Below, piece by piece: positions 50,416 to 59,800 of a stretch of DNA of 64,000 bases. Within the stretch, counting starts at the first letter, position 1. Each line of letters begins with the position of its first letter. The position numbers and the translations under genes were made by a program. The notes under the pieces were generated by a model, which was not told the DNA's origin, ran no database searches, and was given only the letters and a program-made list of their open reading frames with translations. Where the stretch lies: NCBI RefSeq assembly GCF_000209165.1, contig NC_009068.1, positions 496,001 through 560,000 of the forward strand, read 5' to 3'. The DNA comes from Scheffersomyces stipitis CBS 6054. Its lineage: Eukaryota > Ascomycota > Pichiomycetes > Serinales > Debaryomycetaceae.

Positions 50416-50940
50416 ATGGACGACTTCGAATATGTAGAACTCATCCAGCGCTTGAGCATCCAGCTAGAGACTCAACATTTCAAAGACTCGTCGCTCAACT
50501 CTACGTTAGCCATCCTTTCGCTGTTCAATGACGACATCATAGCCACAGACATCCAGTTCGACTTCGTGCTAGAGAACCAGCGTGGAATGAAATTGTTTGG
50601 CATACCTCTCTACTCCAAGAACTCGCTTCTTCCTCTCATAGATCCATCCACCTACCAATCGATCAAGGGAAAACGGCTTCTCATCTCAGCGGACCATTTG
50701 AACAACTTTCCGCTTCCCGATTTCAGCTGGACCTGGAGCTGGGACTCGTGGTATGTTCTAATGTGCAACGACGTAGACGACCAGGGCTGGGTGTATTCAA
50801 ATTTGTTCTTCAACAACTACTTCACGGACAGAACCTGGAAAGGAAAATACTATCTAGGCAACTTTGTCCGTAGACGGATCTGGGTCAGAATGAGAAAGAA
50901 GAGCGAGATTAGTGGATCAGATAACAGAAAAGGAGAATGA
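50416..50940 (+). CDS. Dysferlin-domain protein (Spo73/Pex30-type)
   Basis: A 174-residue protein made mostly of one dysferlin (DysF) repeat. The Trp-rich DysF-N part is WTWSWDSWYV (about 109-118) with WVYSNLFF, and the DysF-C part is FVRRRIWVR (about 152-160). In S. cerevisiae a stand-alone dysferlin domain is found in Spo73 (143 residues), which guides prospore-membrane extension with Spo71. Larger relatives are the ER/peroxisome proteins Pex30-32. No membrane span is seen, so Spo73-like is the better fit, but a Pex23-family fragment remains possible. Confidence 0.75.
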   Translation: MDDFEYVELIQRLSIQLETQHFKDSSLNSTLAILSLFNDDIIATDIQFDFVLENQRGMKLFGIPLYSKNSLLPLIDPSTYQSIKGKRLLISADHLNNFPLPDFSWTWSWDSWYVLMCNDVDDQGWVYSNLFFNNYFTDRTWKGKYYLGNFVRRRIWVRMRKKSEISGSDNRKGE

Positions 50941-51345
50941 CCGAAAAGATGATAAAATTGTATAGATGAGCCATCGACCTGGTTGATAGCAGGCTGTCAA
51001 CTAATAGCATCTACAAATCCCGTCACAGGTAAGGATTATGGAAATAGTATAGAATATGGAGTAATTACACGAAACTCACGAACCACCTCTATTGTGGTCC
51101 CTCTAAACTTCAGTTTCCTCTATTTATCAATGTAGCGATAATAGCTACAAGGCACGAGTAATATATTTCACAAAAGACTCAATCTTCCACAGCATATTAC
51201 ACGGTCTATTCTCTTTGCTGAGTCTCTGAATCTAACTTATTCTCTGGTTCTTAATCTCACGCTTAAAATCTTCCTCTCTCTCATTCGCGCACTATAAATT
51301 GCAGCCATAAAAACACAAATATTGCTGCTGCTTCTTTTCTTACCA
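50941..51345. other. Gap between the dysferlin-domain gene and a spliced gene
   Basis: 405 bp, AT-rich, with CT-rich leader sequence near the next ATG. I see no gene or clear motif. Confidence 0.5.
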
Positions 51346-52373
51346 ATGGATTCCATAATTTTACCTCTAGCCCTTGCGCTTGTGAGGTATAAACACCTCA
51401 AGGGTATCACCTATAGCTACGAGTGTAAGTATTCTTCCGGAATTTGATTCTTATGTTATAGAAGCTAACTTTACCAGTTCTCATAGTAGATCTTATTGAG
51501 GGGCTCCAGGCTGCAAAAACCAAACAACTTACAAAAACAAAAAGAAAAACCGCATCCACAGCCACCAAAAACAACAGGAATATTCATAGATTCATCGAAT
51601 ATTCTACCAAGAAAACAAGTACTGAGTTCAATGTCAGTAAAACAGATTTGAAGAAGGCTTTACAAAGCTTCAATATTCGCTATGACGAGCAAGATTTTGG
51701 AGGGCAGATCTCTTTTGAGGGGGCTCGTATCAAGCATCTATTTCAAGTTTTCAAACTATTGTTGAAAAAAGAAGGAAACAGGAAGAATAGAAGGTTACTT
51801 CTGCTCTTTGCTTCAAGGATTATCAGAACAATTCAACGAGAGGCCATTAGTTCCAGGATCTTATGTAAGAGATTGACAGAATGTCAACTTCTACCTTTGC
51901 TACACGAATCTAAGTATAATGACTTCATCAATCATAAGTTCAGGTGCCTAGCATCTATTTACAATTCGATACCTGACAAATTTGCTATAAATGACTATTG
52001 CATGTCCAACATGTTCAAACTCGTACTAGCCAAGTACTTCAACAACAAGTTGTTGGATGTACAATACCCGAATAAAACTGTGGAGCACGCCATTACTAGC
52101 CATTTTGATGTTCTTGTCAAGAATAAGTTTCTGGAAAACGTGGTGAAACAAGTCGAACACCCAGATTTGCTAGATTATGTAATGGTTCTAAATTTCCAGC
52201 AAGTATTGGCAACGCAACAGAATATTCAGCTATTGAATGCTCTCATGACCTACAACACCAATCTGCCATTATTTGATGTATTTGAACGAGTTTCTGTTCA
52301 ACACATAAGTGATACCACTCAACAAGGTGGTGGCACTGACGAGAGTTCCCATCCCCAAAGCTGCCGTTTCTAA
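51346..52373 (+). CDS. Unrecognised two-exon gene with an N-terminal membrane segment
   Basis: Exon 1 (51346-51424) and exon 2 (51478-52373) join to a 324-residue protein that I do not recognise. The start MDSIILPLALALVRYKH gives a short hydrophobic stretch, then a Lys/Thr-rich basic region (about 41-65). The rest is helical and charged, with few Gly or Pro (for example LLLLFASRIIRTIQRE). The intron has donor GTAAGT, branch GCTAAC and acceptor CAG. Without splicing exon 1 reaches a stop after 34 codons, and exon 2 would have no ATG near its start. The last 35 codons overlap the CRD1 coding region on the other strand. A membrane-anchored scaffold or adaptor is a guess only. Confidence 0.75.
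51425..51477 (+). other. 53-nt intron in the unrecognised gene
   Basis: Donor GTAAGT at 51425, branch GCTAAC at 51464-51469, acceptor ACCAG ending at 51477. The splice splits a Phe codon and preserves the reading frame into a 298-codon second exon. Confidence 0.8.
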
Positions 52374-53114
52374 ATCTATACCCAAGAATGATTCAATGGC
52401 AGGCTTGAATACCAACCCTCCTATATAGACCATCTGGAGACCGGTGTTGATCTTTCCTAATAAGTTAGGATGAACTGTGATTGTAGGATTCAGTCTAATG
52501 CTGATAAATTTGTCTAGAGTTCTTGGAGGTTCTAGACTCTTATAGCGATAGTAGAAAGACATGAAACTCAACATGACGTCTCTGCCTATGATAACGCTGG
52601 CCACGAGAGCAGGAATAGAACTGACGTATGCTAATGACAAAGTACACACTGTCATAAGGAACTTATCTGCTAATGGATCTATGATAGAACCTACAACTGA
52701 CTTCATATTGAAACGTCTGGCTATATAACCATCCACAAAATCAGTGATGGATGAGTAGACAAAGAGCAGTAATGCCAAAGAAGTCTCTCCCTGGACAATG
52801 AAGTACCCAATGAAAGGTGTAGTTATGATTCTTGTATATGTGAGAATGTTGGGTATCGTCCAGAGTGAAGGGTCCAGTCTTAGTTGTTGAACTATTGTTG
52901 GGTTCTGTTTCTCTTTCTGAGGTCTTTGATCGGTAGAAAAGAATTTAACTTGACGGAAAGTAGCCAACTGTTTTGGAGAACGAAGTAAAGATGTGCACAG
53001 TATCGGCTTTTTCGAGTAGACATTTGAGAGAAGTCTTGTCCTACCAAGAATGGAATGTCTATGGATAATTGTTCTTGAAAGAAGCGTTGGAGTATTTATT
53101 CGACTTAACAACAT
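52269..53114 (-). CDS. CRD1: Cardiolipin synthase
   Basis: A 281-residue mitochondrial inner-membrane enzyme that joins CDP-diacylglycerol to phosphatidylglycerol to make cardiolipin. A basic, Arg/Ser-rich presequence covers about 1-60. The CDP-alcohol phosphotransferase signature D-x2-DG-x2-AR-x8-G-x3-D-x3-D is complete: TDFVDGYIARRF, then GSIIDPLADK, at about 117-145. Several hydrophobic spans follow, and the C-terminal end (ATTLLSGITYVLNRN) resembles that of yeast Crd1, so the stop is credible. Its last 105 bp overlap the convergent upstream gene. Confidence 0.95.
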   Translation of the reverse strand: MLLSRINTPTLLSRTIIHRHSILGRTRLLSNVYSKKPILCTSLLRSPKQLATFRQVKFFSTDQRPQKEKQNPTIVQQLRLDPSLWTIPNILTYTRIITTPFIGYFIVQGETSLALLLFVYSSITDFVDGYIARRFNMKSVVGSIIDPLADKFLMTVCTLSLAYVSSIPALVASVIIGRDVMLSFMSFYYRYKSLEPPRTLDKFISIRLNPTITVHPNLLGKINTGLQMVYIGGLVFKPAIESFLGIDLETAALGMGTLVSATTLLSGITYVLNRNSFKYIK

Positions 53115-53629
53115 TTTGCAGAGTTTTATTTGGTATTTTTCTTTGAGCTGGTGCTACGGTATCCTAGCAAACTCCTGTCACGATGTCAAGCTCTTCCGGC
53201 AGTATTGCTATTTCAGATATATTATGGTTGAGATAGTGAAGAATGGAAGCTTCAAAAATTTCAGCTTCCTCAAATGCGAAAAATTAGTGGGTGCAAATGA
53301 TGAAGTCAATGAAAAAATAAAGCACAAATAAAGATGCATACCAAAATTTTTTACCAACAAAATACTTCCATGGAGACGAGAGGTTGAATGAAGCTGATGT
53401 TATACAATTCATTGTCTGATTGCTTCCAATAATGGATCCTATCTTTTCTACCATACTTAACTTCTTTACTATTGATGGCAAACTCTTAGTTAGCGCCTGC
53501 ATCCAGTCTGTCCACAAAATTTTTCGTGAACGCGAATAATCTGAATAATAAGATCAAAGTGTTGAATCCATATAGAAGTCCATAGTTTATTTTATCTATA
53601 CCGTAGACCGAGGCTATTGACTGTTCAAG
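53115..53629. other. Divergent gap between CRD1 and CCT8
   Basis: 515 bp. A minus-strand frame from ATG 53502 to 53284 could encode 72 residues ending in a hydrophobic segment (WYASLFVLYFFIDFII). I cannot support it as a gene because AT-rich DNA readily gives such peptides. Confidence 0.4.
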
Positions 53630-55279
53630 ATGTCTCTTAAACTTCCACAAGCTCCCAATTCCGGGTTGTTCAAGAGTGGCTACCTGTCGATCTCCAACGA
53701 AGATGGAGCCATCATCAGAAACATTGAGGCTGTTCGTGAAATTTCCACCATTCTCTTGACTTCGATGGGTCCCAGTGGCAGAAACAAGATCATTGTTAAT
53801 AAGCTCGGCAAGATTTTCATCACTAACGATGCTGCAACCATGCTCAAGGAGTTAGAGGTCGTCCATCCTGTTGTCAAGATCTTGATCATGGCTTCTCAGC
53901 AACAGGAATTTGAGATGGGTGACAATACCAACTTTGTGATAATTTTGGCTGGTGAACTTTTGAACATCGCTGAAAAGTTGTTGACTTTAGGATTGAATGT
54001 CACCGAAATCGCCCAGGGCTACACTTTGGCCAACAAATATGTCGCTGAGACCTTGAACGACTTGGTAGTTGACAAGGTGGATTCGGTTCTTGAAGCTTCT
54101 CAATTGACCAAAGTCATCAAGCCTGTCATCGCTGCTAAGCAATACGGTTACGAAGATTTGATTTCAAAACTTGTAGTTGAAGCCGTTCAGAGTATCATAA
54201 ATCCTAAGAACCCTCTGTCCTTCAATGTGGACAGTGTAAGAGTCGTCAAGATCATGGGTGCTTCGTTGAACCAGTCTTCCGTAGTTAAGGGTATGGTTTT
54301 CCCTAGAGAGCCAGAAGGAACCATCAAGAACATCAACACCAAGTCTAGAGTAGTTGTTTTCACGTGTCCAATCGATATTTCTACCACAGAAACCAAGGGT
54401 ACAGTGCTATTACATAATGCTCAAGAAATGTTGGATTTCTCTAAGGGCGAAGAACAACAGTTGGATGACATGTGTAAGGAAATATATGATTCTGGGGTCA
54501 AAGTGGTTGTTGCTGGTTCCAATGTGGGCGAACTCGCATTGCACTACTTCAACAAATACGGTATTCTTGTCTTGAAGGTGCCTTCCAAGTTTGACTTGAG
54601 AAGAATCTGCCAGGTCTGTGGTGCTACTCCATTGCCCAGATTAGGAGCACCAATGCCAGATGAAATGGGTGACATCGATATTATAGAGACAAAGGAGATT
54701 GGTGGAGACAGAGTCACCATCTTTAGACAAGAAGAATCGATTTCCAGAACTGCCACTATCATCATCCGTGGTGCCACCCAAAACAACTTGGACGATGTAG
54801 AAAGAGCCATCGATGACGGAGTAAATGCGATCAAGGGGTTGTTGAAGGACAACAGGTTGTTGCCCGGCGCTGGTGCCGTAGAAATCGAGTTGATAAAGCG
54901 TGTAACAAAGTACGGAGAAAACACACCGGGCTTGATGCAATTAGCTATCAAGAACTTTGCAAAGGCTTTTGAAGTTATCCCTAGAGTTTTGTCTGAAACT
55001 TCTGGATTAGATTCTTCGGAAATGTTGAGTAAGCTTTACGCGGCTCACTCTACTGATGACAACATCAACCTCGGTATCGACATCGACAATGACGATTTAC
55101 TTGATGTCACCCAAGCTGGTATCTACGACTTGTACTCCAGTAAGAAGTCTGCCATTAACTTGGCTGTAGATGCCACCAACACCATATTGTCTATAGATCA
55201 AATCATCATGGCCAAGAGAGCTGGAGGCCCTCAGATGCCAAAGCAGCCTAGACCTGGTAACTGGGATCAAGATGATTAA
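53630..55279 (+). CDS. CCT8: CCT/TRiC chaperonin theta subunit
   Basis: A 549-residue group II chaperonin subunit. Eight different CCT subunits form each ring of the cytosolic folding machine for actin and tubulin. The N-terminal segment SGYLSISNEDG, the VVKIMG and GTVLLHNAQEMLDF stretches and the end RPGNWDQ(D/E)D identify theta. ATP-site elements are MGPSGRNK and NDAATMLKELE. The usual GDGT motif reads GDNT here (about 97-100), keeping the catalytic aspartate. Yeast Cct8 has 568 residues. One client gene, TUB4, is in the same window but 44 kb away. Confidence 0.97.
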   Translation: MSLKLPQAPNSGLFKSGYLSISNEDGAIIRNIEAVREISTILLTSMGPSGRNKIIVNKLGKIFITNDAATMLKELEVVHPVVKILIMASQQQEFEMGDNTNFVIILAGELLNIAEKLLTLGLNVTEIAQGYTLANKYVAETLNDLVVDKVDSVLEASQLTKVIKPVIAAKQYGYEDLISKLVVEAVQSIINPKNPLSFNVDSVRVVKIMGASLNQSSVVKGMVFPREPEGTIKNINTKSRVVVFTCPIDISTTETKGTVLLHNAQEMLDFSKGEEQQLDDMCKEIYDSGVKVVVAGSNVGELALHYFNKYGILVLKVPSKFDLRRICQVCGATPLPRLGAPMPDEMGDIDIIETKEIGGDRVTIFRQEESISRTATIIIRGATQNNLDDVERAIDDGVNAIKGLLKDNRLLPGAGAVEIELIKRVTKYGENTPGLMQLAIKNFAKAFEVIPRVLSETSGLDSSEMLSKLYAAHSTDDNINLGIDIDNDDLLDVTQAGIYDLYSSKKSAINLAVDATNTILSIDQIIMAKRAGGPQMPKQPRPGNWDQDD

Positions 55280-55457
55280 ATTCAGATACCGCAATAAGTG
55301 CATTTTAGTAATAAAAATATTAAAGCAAAGGAATAAAGTATAGTAGAAAGTACGTCGTAGTAAAAATGTTAACCGTATCAAAATATCCCACCTAACGCTT
55401 GAACACACTCTACGCAAAATCATGCTAATAATCATATATCATTAACACTATTTACAT

Positions 55458-56210
55458 CTATAAAGTCTTTCCAATCTTAATGAAATCCTCAACTTTTTGC
55501 AAATCCTTATCTCCATTCAGATCCTCTACACCTCCGCTGACATCGAATCCTAATAAGTTCTGAATTCTAGAAGTAGAACTCAAGTTTTCGGGAGTCAAAC
55601 CTCCAGCAAGTATGAACTTTCCAAAATCCAAATCGTTAACTACTTCCCAATCAATAACTTTACCTTCCCCTCCTGCTTCTGAGTCAAGTAGGGGAATTGT
55701 AACGTACGCTCTATTCTTGAAAGTAGAAAGCTGCAGTTTGATCACATCTATATCCTTGGGAACTACGTATCTCGGTATAACACCAAACTTGGAATCTTTA
55801 TTCAATTCAGCATACTCCAACTTGTTTTCACTTCCATGAAGTTGAATAAAATCCAAGTCTAACCTGAGAGCCGTCTCATACACTTCTTCTGCCGCCTGAT
55901 TCCTGAATACACCGACAAGAAAGGGTCCATTTTCAATGATGATGTTCGATAAATGCAACAAATATTCATTTACATCAACAAAAGTCTTTGTAGAAAGATA
56001 TTTATGGATCTCAGCCACCTTTTGGAATTGTCTATTCCTTTCCTTTCTGGTCTTTTTGATTAATGCTGATATCTCTACTGCCACTGGTTCTTGAATAGTA
56101 CGTGCCCGATTGGGTACAAGAATTACCCCGAGTAAATCCGTTCCTGACTCTATAGCTTTAGCAGCAGCTTCAACTGTTCTGGTTCCACATATCTTTACAA
56201 TTTTGGGCAT
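55458..56210 (-). CDS. TRP1: Phosphoribosylanthranilate isomerase
   Basis: A 250-residue (beta-alpha)8-barrel enzyme of tryptophan synthesis, converting phosphoribosylanthranilate to CdRP. The catalytic cysteine is C8 in KICGTRT. Phosphate-binding loops are ILAGGLTPEN and FDVSGGVE near the C-terminus, and the barrel strand FIQLHGSE is in the middle. The start is the ATG at 56210 (MPKIVKICG); the only upstream in-frame candidate is a TTG. A short insertion of charged residues (about 50-75) makes it longer than the yeast enzyme (224). A TGACTAA word upstream is only a partial Gcn4 match. Confidence 0.96.
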   Translation of the reverse strand: MPKIVKICGTRTVEAAAKAIESGTDLLGVILVPNRARTIQEPVAVEISALIKKTRKERNRQFQKVAEIHKYLSTKTFVDVNEYLLHLSNIIIENGPFLVGVFRNQAAEEVYETALRLDLDFIQLHGSENKLEYAELNKDSKFGVIPRYVVPKDIDVIKLQLSTFKNRAYVTIPLLDSEAGGEGKVIDWEVVNDLDFGKFILAGGLTPENLSSTSRIQNLLGFDVSGGVEDLNGDKDLQKVEDFIKIGKTL

Positions 56211-56341
56211 ATCCAATGACTTTTGAAGATAGAAGTAAAGCTATTAAATTTGTATAACCCTCTAAATCTTATGACTAATGATTTTGATGGAATACTGCAT
56301 ATACAACCATATATAACCAAAGCTATATAAAACTATCTATG

Positions 56342-58675
56342 CTAGTCGTTATCCTTTCTGAAGAACTTACCAAAGTTCTTGAAGTTCTCGTTTAACTTAT
56401 TGACATGGCTTTCTCCAGTGATAGCAAATTCTCGGAGATTTTTCTCAAAGTTGTTGATTTTCGTAGGAAGCAATTTTGGTGACTTAAAGTCTGGGGTAGG
56501 TGTGCTGACCTGAGAAATACTAACCGATCCCGACTCTTCTTCGTCTTCTAAATTAGATAGTAACTGGTTTTGGTTTGTCAAGGTACCATCATCTAGAGTG
56601 AGCTGTAGTTTGAAATTTTCAATATACTTTGATTGAGCCGACTTGTCGATATTCTTCAAGTTGAGAATCTTCATGAAGTTGCGAATAGACTTGTCTCCTA
56701 TCAATTCAAAGTAACTCTCTATTATATTCTCTATTGGAAGTTCAGGAACCATCAAGACCTTCAACAAGCTTTCAAAGCTGTGGAACTGGTTGCTGACAAA
56801 CTTCTGGTATGATGGTGAGCTACTAGTTGTATTCTTAGATTCGGAATAATTAGGATCGGAATACAATGGGAATGTCAAACAAACGTCTTTGAGATTGGTA
56901 ATGTCAAGAAGGATCTGCTCCAAACTAATCATATTCAAAGGCTTTACAAACTTGAGGTTGTTGCTGAGTGTAGTTATAAGCAATTCAACAAGTTTATCGT
57001 TGAAATTTCTTATATAACTTTCTCTTATAATCAAAGGGAGAATCACCTGTAAATTGGTGATAATCTGCTTCTTCAATTCCAACATATAGCTGGAAACATC
57101 ATTAATCGTGTCTAAATTGGACCAGTTTATATTCAAGAATTGTCTCCAGCTGAACTTGAGATCATTGGAGATCTTGATCAAGAGATTGGAAATGGACTTG
57201 TTGATCAACTTAAAGTATATGTCTTTGACGTTTTCGTAGGAAGGCAACCTCTGCTCGTATTGATCCTTGATTAAAGTTTTGAATTTGTCAGCTAGATCGT
57301 CAATATTATTTATAACATAATCCCCAGTATTGAGTAACATAGTCAAGTACTTCAAAGGCTCTATACCACCTCCCAATTCGTCATCGTTTTTTGGAACCAT
57401 CGGTGCCAATATCTTATTGTGGAAATCATACAAGTACTTGATGAATAATTTACTCAACTCTATCAAAATCTCACCATTGCTGAGTTTCAAAATCAGGGTA
57501 AGAATCTTTTGGAAATTCTTGAACAATTCAGTTGAAGAGTTTGCGATGTTAGGAACATTATTAACCTTCAATACCGTTAAGAAGTCGTCCTTCTCGTTTA
57601 ATTCTGATGGCAATTGTGAAATCGACATAAATTCTGCGAATTTGGAGCTGAGAAGTTTGTCCTGTTCATTTATCCATATCAACAAATAAGGTTCAAACAC
57701 CAGGGATATGATCAGTGTGAACTCGCTCGTTTTGAAGGTATCGTTCAAGAGTTTTTCTAAATCTAATGTTGCTGTCAAGTTGTCCAAGAGGGTATTAGAT
57801 TTGACATTTGACGATGTGAGCAAATTTATGAGATCCTGCTTGGTCATGGAGCAAAAGATTTTACTCAATTCCAAGTCGACCTTCCAGTCCTTGGGGAAGA
57901 TTTCAAGATACCTTTCCTGGACGCTCTTCAAAGTGTTGTTGAAGTAGATATATCTGCGGTTCAAGTTGTCCAAGGAGCCTGCCTCATCCAAGTTGTTGAA
58001 GATGGACCTTATATCTTTGAGTTGCAAGTTGAAAAACCAGTTCAAGAGCTTGTCCTTGTACTTCAAGTCAATCAACTCTAAGATCTTACAGCCGTAGATC
58101 AACTGATCCTCGCGGTCTTGTAGTCTCTGTGTCGAAAAATCCTCAAAATCTATGAAGATATCATCTATGAGCTTATTTTGGGTACTGACAACCATTAGGT
58201 TCAACTGATTGATTTCATCTATCGATTTGTATGGTTTGAAAAAGCCCAATAATTCCTTAATAACGCTAAAAAGCAGTAGAATCTCCTGGTAATTGTGTGA
58301 AGACATCACCTGTATGAGCGTATTGTTGGCATTTATAAGCATTTGAAGTCGTTTGAGAATCGTCATCGACAATACCAAGTTCTTCTTGTACTGATCCAAG
58401 TTCTGGATCGATCCGGTCATAGCTACAATTGACAGACGAGTAGCATCTGAGTCCAGCTTGATTCCTTTAATGAGATCTACGAGATTGCAAATGTCGTCAT
58501 TGAGACCGTTGGGACGACTACTGTTGTATTCAGAGATATCCTGTTGGATTTCTTCATCAAGTTTCTGTTTGTATGAATTCGTGTAGTCTAGCAATTGCGG
58601 CAACTCGTCAAGTGTATTCGGCGATATGAAAATCCGCCGGAGATCGGGCACCGGGTCGTACTCGTATGTGACCAT
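56342..58675 (-). CDS. VPS53: GARP tethering-complex subunit Vps53
   Basis: A 777-residue subunit of the GARP complex (Vps51-54), which tethers endosome-derived vesicles at the late Golgi. The diagnostic segment DEAGSLDNLNRRYIYFN (about 240-256) matches yeast Vps53, as does the N-terminal coiled coil with LDQYKKNLVLSMTILKRLQ. The whole protein is helical, as expected for a CATCHR-type tether. The start is the ATG at 58675 (MVTYEYDPVPD); nine further in-frame codons upstream begin with TTG. A CACGTG box (58775-58780) lies about 100 bp upstream. Confidence 0.94.
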   Translation of the reverse strand: MVTYEYDPVPDLRRIFISPNTLDELPQLLDYTNSYKQKLDEEIQQDISEYNSSRPNGLNDDICNLVDLIKGIKLDSDATRLSIVAMTGSIQNLDQYKKNLVLSMTILKRLQMLINANNTLIQVMSSHNYQEILLLFSVIKELLGFFKPYKSIDEINQLNLMVVSTQNKLIDDIFIDFEDFSTQRLQDREDQLIYGCKILELIDLKYKDKLLNWFFNLQLKDIRSIFNNLDEAGSLDNLNRRYIYFNNTLKSVQERYLEIFPKDWKVDLELSKIFCSMTKQDLINLLTSSNVKSNTLLDNLTATLDLEKLLNDTFKTSEFTLIISLVFEPYLLIWINEQDKLLSSKFAEFMSISQLPSELNEKDDFLTVLKVNNVPNIANSSTELFKNFQKILTLILKLSNGEILIELSKLFIKYLYDFHNKILAPMVPKNDDELGGGIEPLKYLTMLLNTGDYVINNIDDLADKFKTLIKDQYEQRLPSYENVKDIYFKLINKSISNLLIKISNDLKFSWRQFLNINWSNLDTINDVSSYMLELKKQIITNLQVILPLIIRESYIRNFNDKLVELLITTLSNNLKFVKPLNMISLEQILLDITNLKDVCLTFPLYSDPNYSESKNTTSSSPSYQKFVSNQFHSFESLLKVLMVPELPIENIIESYFELIGDKSIRNFMKILNLKNIDKSAQSKYIENFKLQLTLDDGTLTNQNQLLSNLEDEEESGSVSISQVSTPTPDFKSPKLLPTKINNFEKNLREFAITGESHVNKLNENFKNFGKFFRKDND

Positions 58676-59390
58676 AATTGTATATACACAATTGTAGAAC
58701 AAGAAAGTGTGGAGAATATGATTGCTTGAGTCGAACTAGTAGATCAGAGTGTTTTTGATATTGAGGATATGGATCACGTGATACAAATTCAACAGAAAAC
58801 AGATTTTGGGCGAATATTGTATGTTGCAGCCAGTGCTAGAGTACGGCGACCAAGAGGTACTGTAATAATAAGTAGAATGCTAATCGATGATAGAAGTAAA
58901 AATACATGAGAAACCCTTCGAAGACTTTGTCTATTTTTATCTATTTTTATCCATTTTCACAATTTTTTCCAACTGAAAATGTCAAAGTCTGGCTTGGGAT
59001 TCTTCCCATAAATTGTCTACATTCAGTGTGAATTTTAGCAATATAACAAGAGAGAGTCCGACGTCAAAACAGAAACAAGATTAAACCAGGGAAGATAGAA
59101 CTTCTGTAGAAGTCATACTACAAGTTTCAATGAAAAATGTCTAGTAGGCGCATCTCTACCGTCTATTTGCGCTTTATGCTAACTCTTGGGGATCGCGGAC
59201 CCTTCGTATAATTGTAAACTACAAAGTAACTAGACACTAATAAGAAAAAATAGATAAAACACTTGTGCCATATTAAGATTGCTCATTACCCGAAGCAGAC
59301 TCAGTATAAATACAAACTTACTTGGGAAGAGAGAAAGACAACTGGAATTAATTAGTGAAAGTGATTTCGCCGCAAGATTAAGACCTCTTC

Positions 59391-59400
59391 CCTAATTAGG
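59391..59400. promoter_or_regulatory. Mcm1-like CCTAATTAGG box
   Basis: The 10-bp palindromic core of the P-box, 1.3 kb upstream of KEL1. A second fit, CCTAAATGGG followed by AA, is at 60218-60227, about 490 bp upstream. Confidence 0.45.
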
Positions 59401-59680
59401 CAATCATTTGGAACCAACTGGGAAATGGCCATGAATGACAAGTATTTAAATCTGTACCTGGCATTTGCAGATTTAGTCAGGACAATGGGGTAGAGATGGC
59501 CCCACCTTGAGCATCTGCCAAGTCTAGTTGATCAGGACAGCAGTGGGGTAGCATCTTGATCAGGAATTCCCATTTATTATTGGAACAAATAAATTTTACT
59601 GGACTAACGAACGGTAGAAGTTAACGCGGAATAAATGGAAAAAAATAGTGAATAAGCAGAGAAAAATTAAGCGGAACGTA

Positions 59681-59800
59681 GCAGAAAACCCAGAAACCCC
59701 AGAAACCCCAGAATAGGCAGAATAGGCAGAATAAGCAGAACAAATGCTGAGCAAGCAGAACAATTGCTGAGGAATCAGAACAATTGCAGAACAAGCAGAG
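59681..59800. repeat. CAGAA-type degenerate tandem repeats
   Basis: Nine-bp units CAGAAACCC and CAGAATAGG grade into longer CAGAACAATTGCTGAG-type units over about 120 bp. This is low-complexity non-coding DNA that probably arose by slippage. Confidence 0.8.

Noticed and set aside
58931..58975. T-rich repeats as a replication origin
   Set aside because: No full match to an ARS consensus that I could identify, and origin motifs differ between yeast clades.
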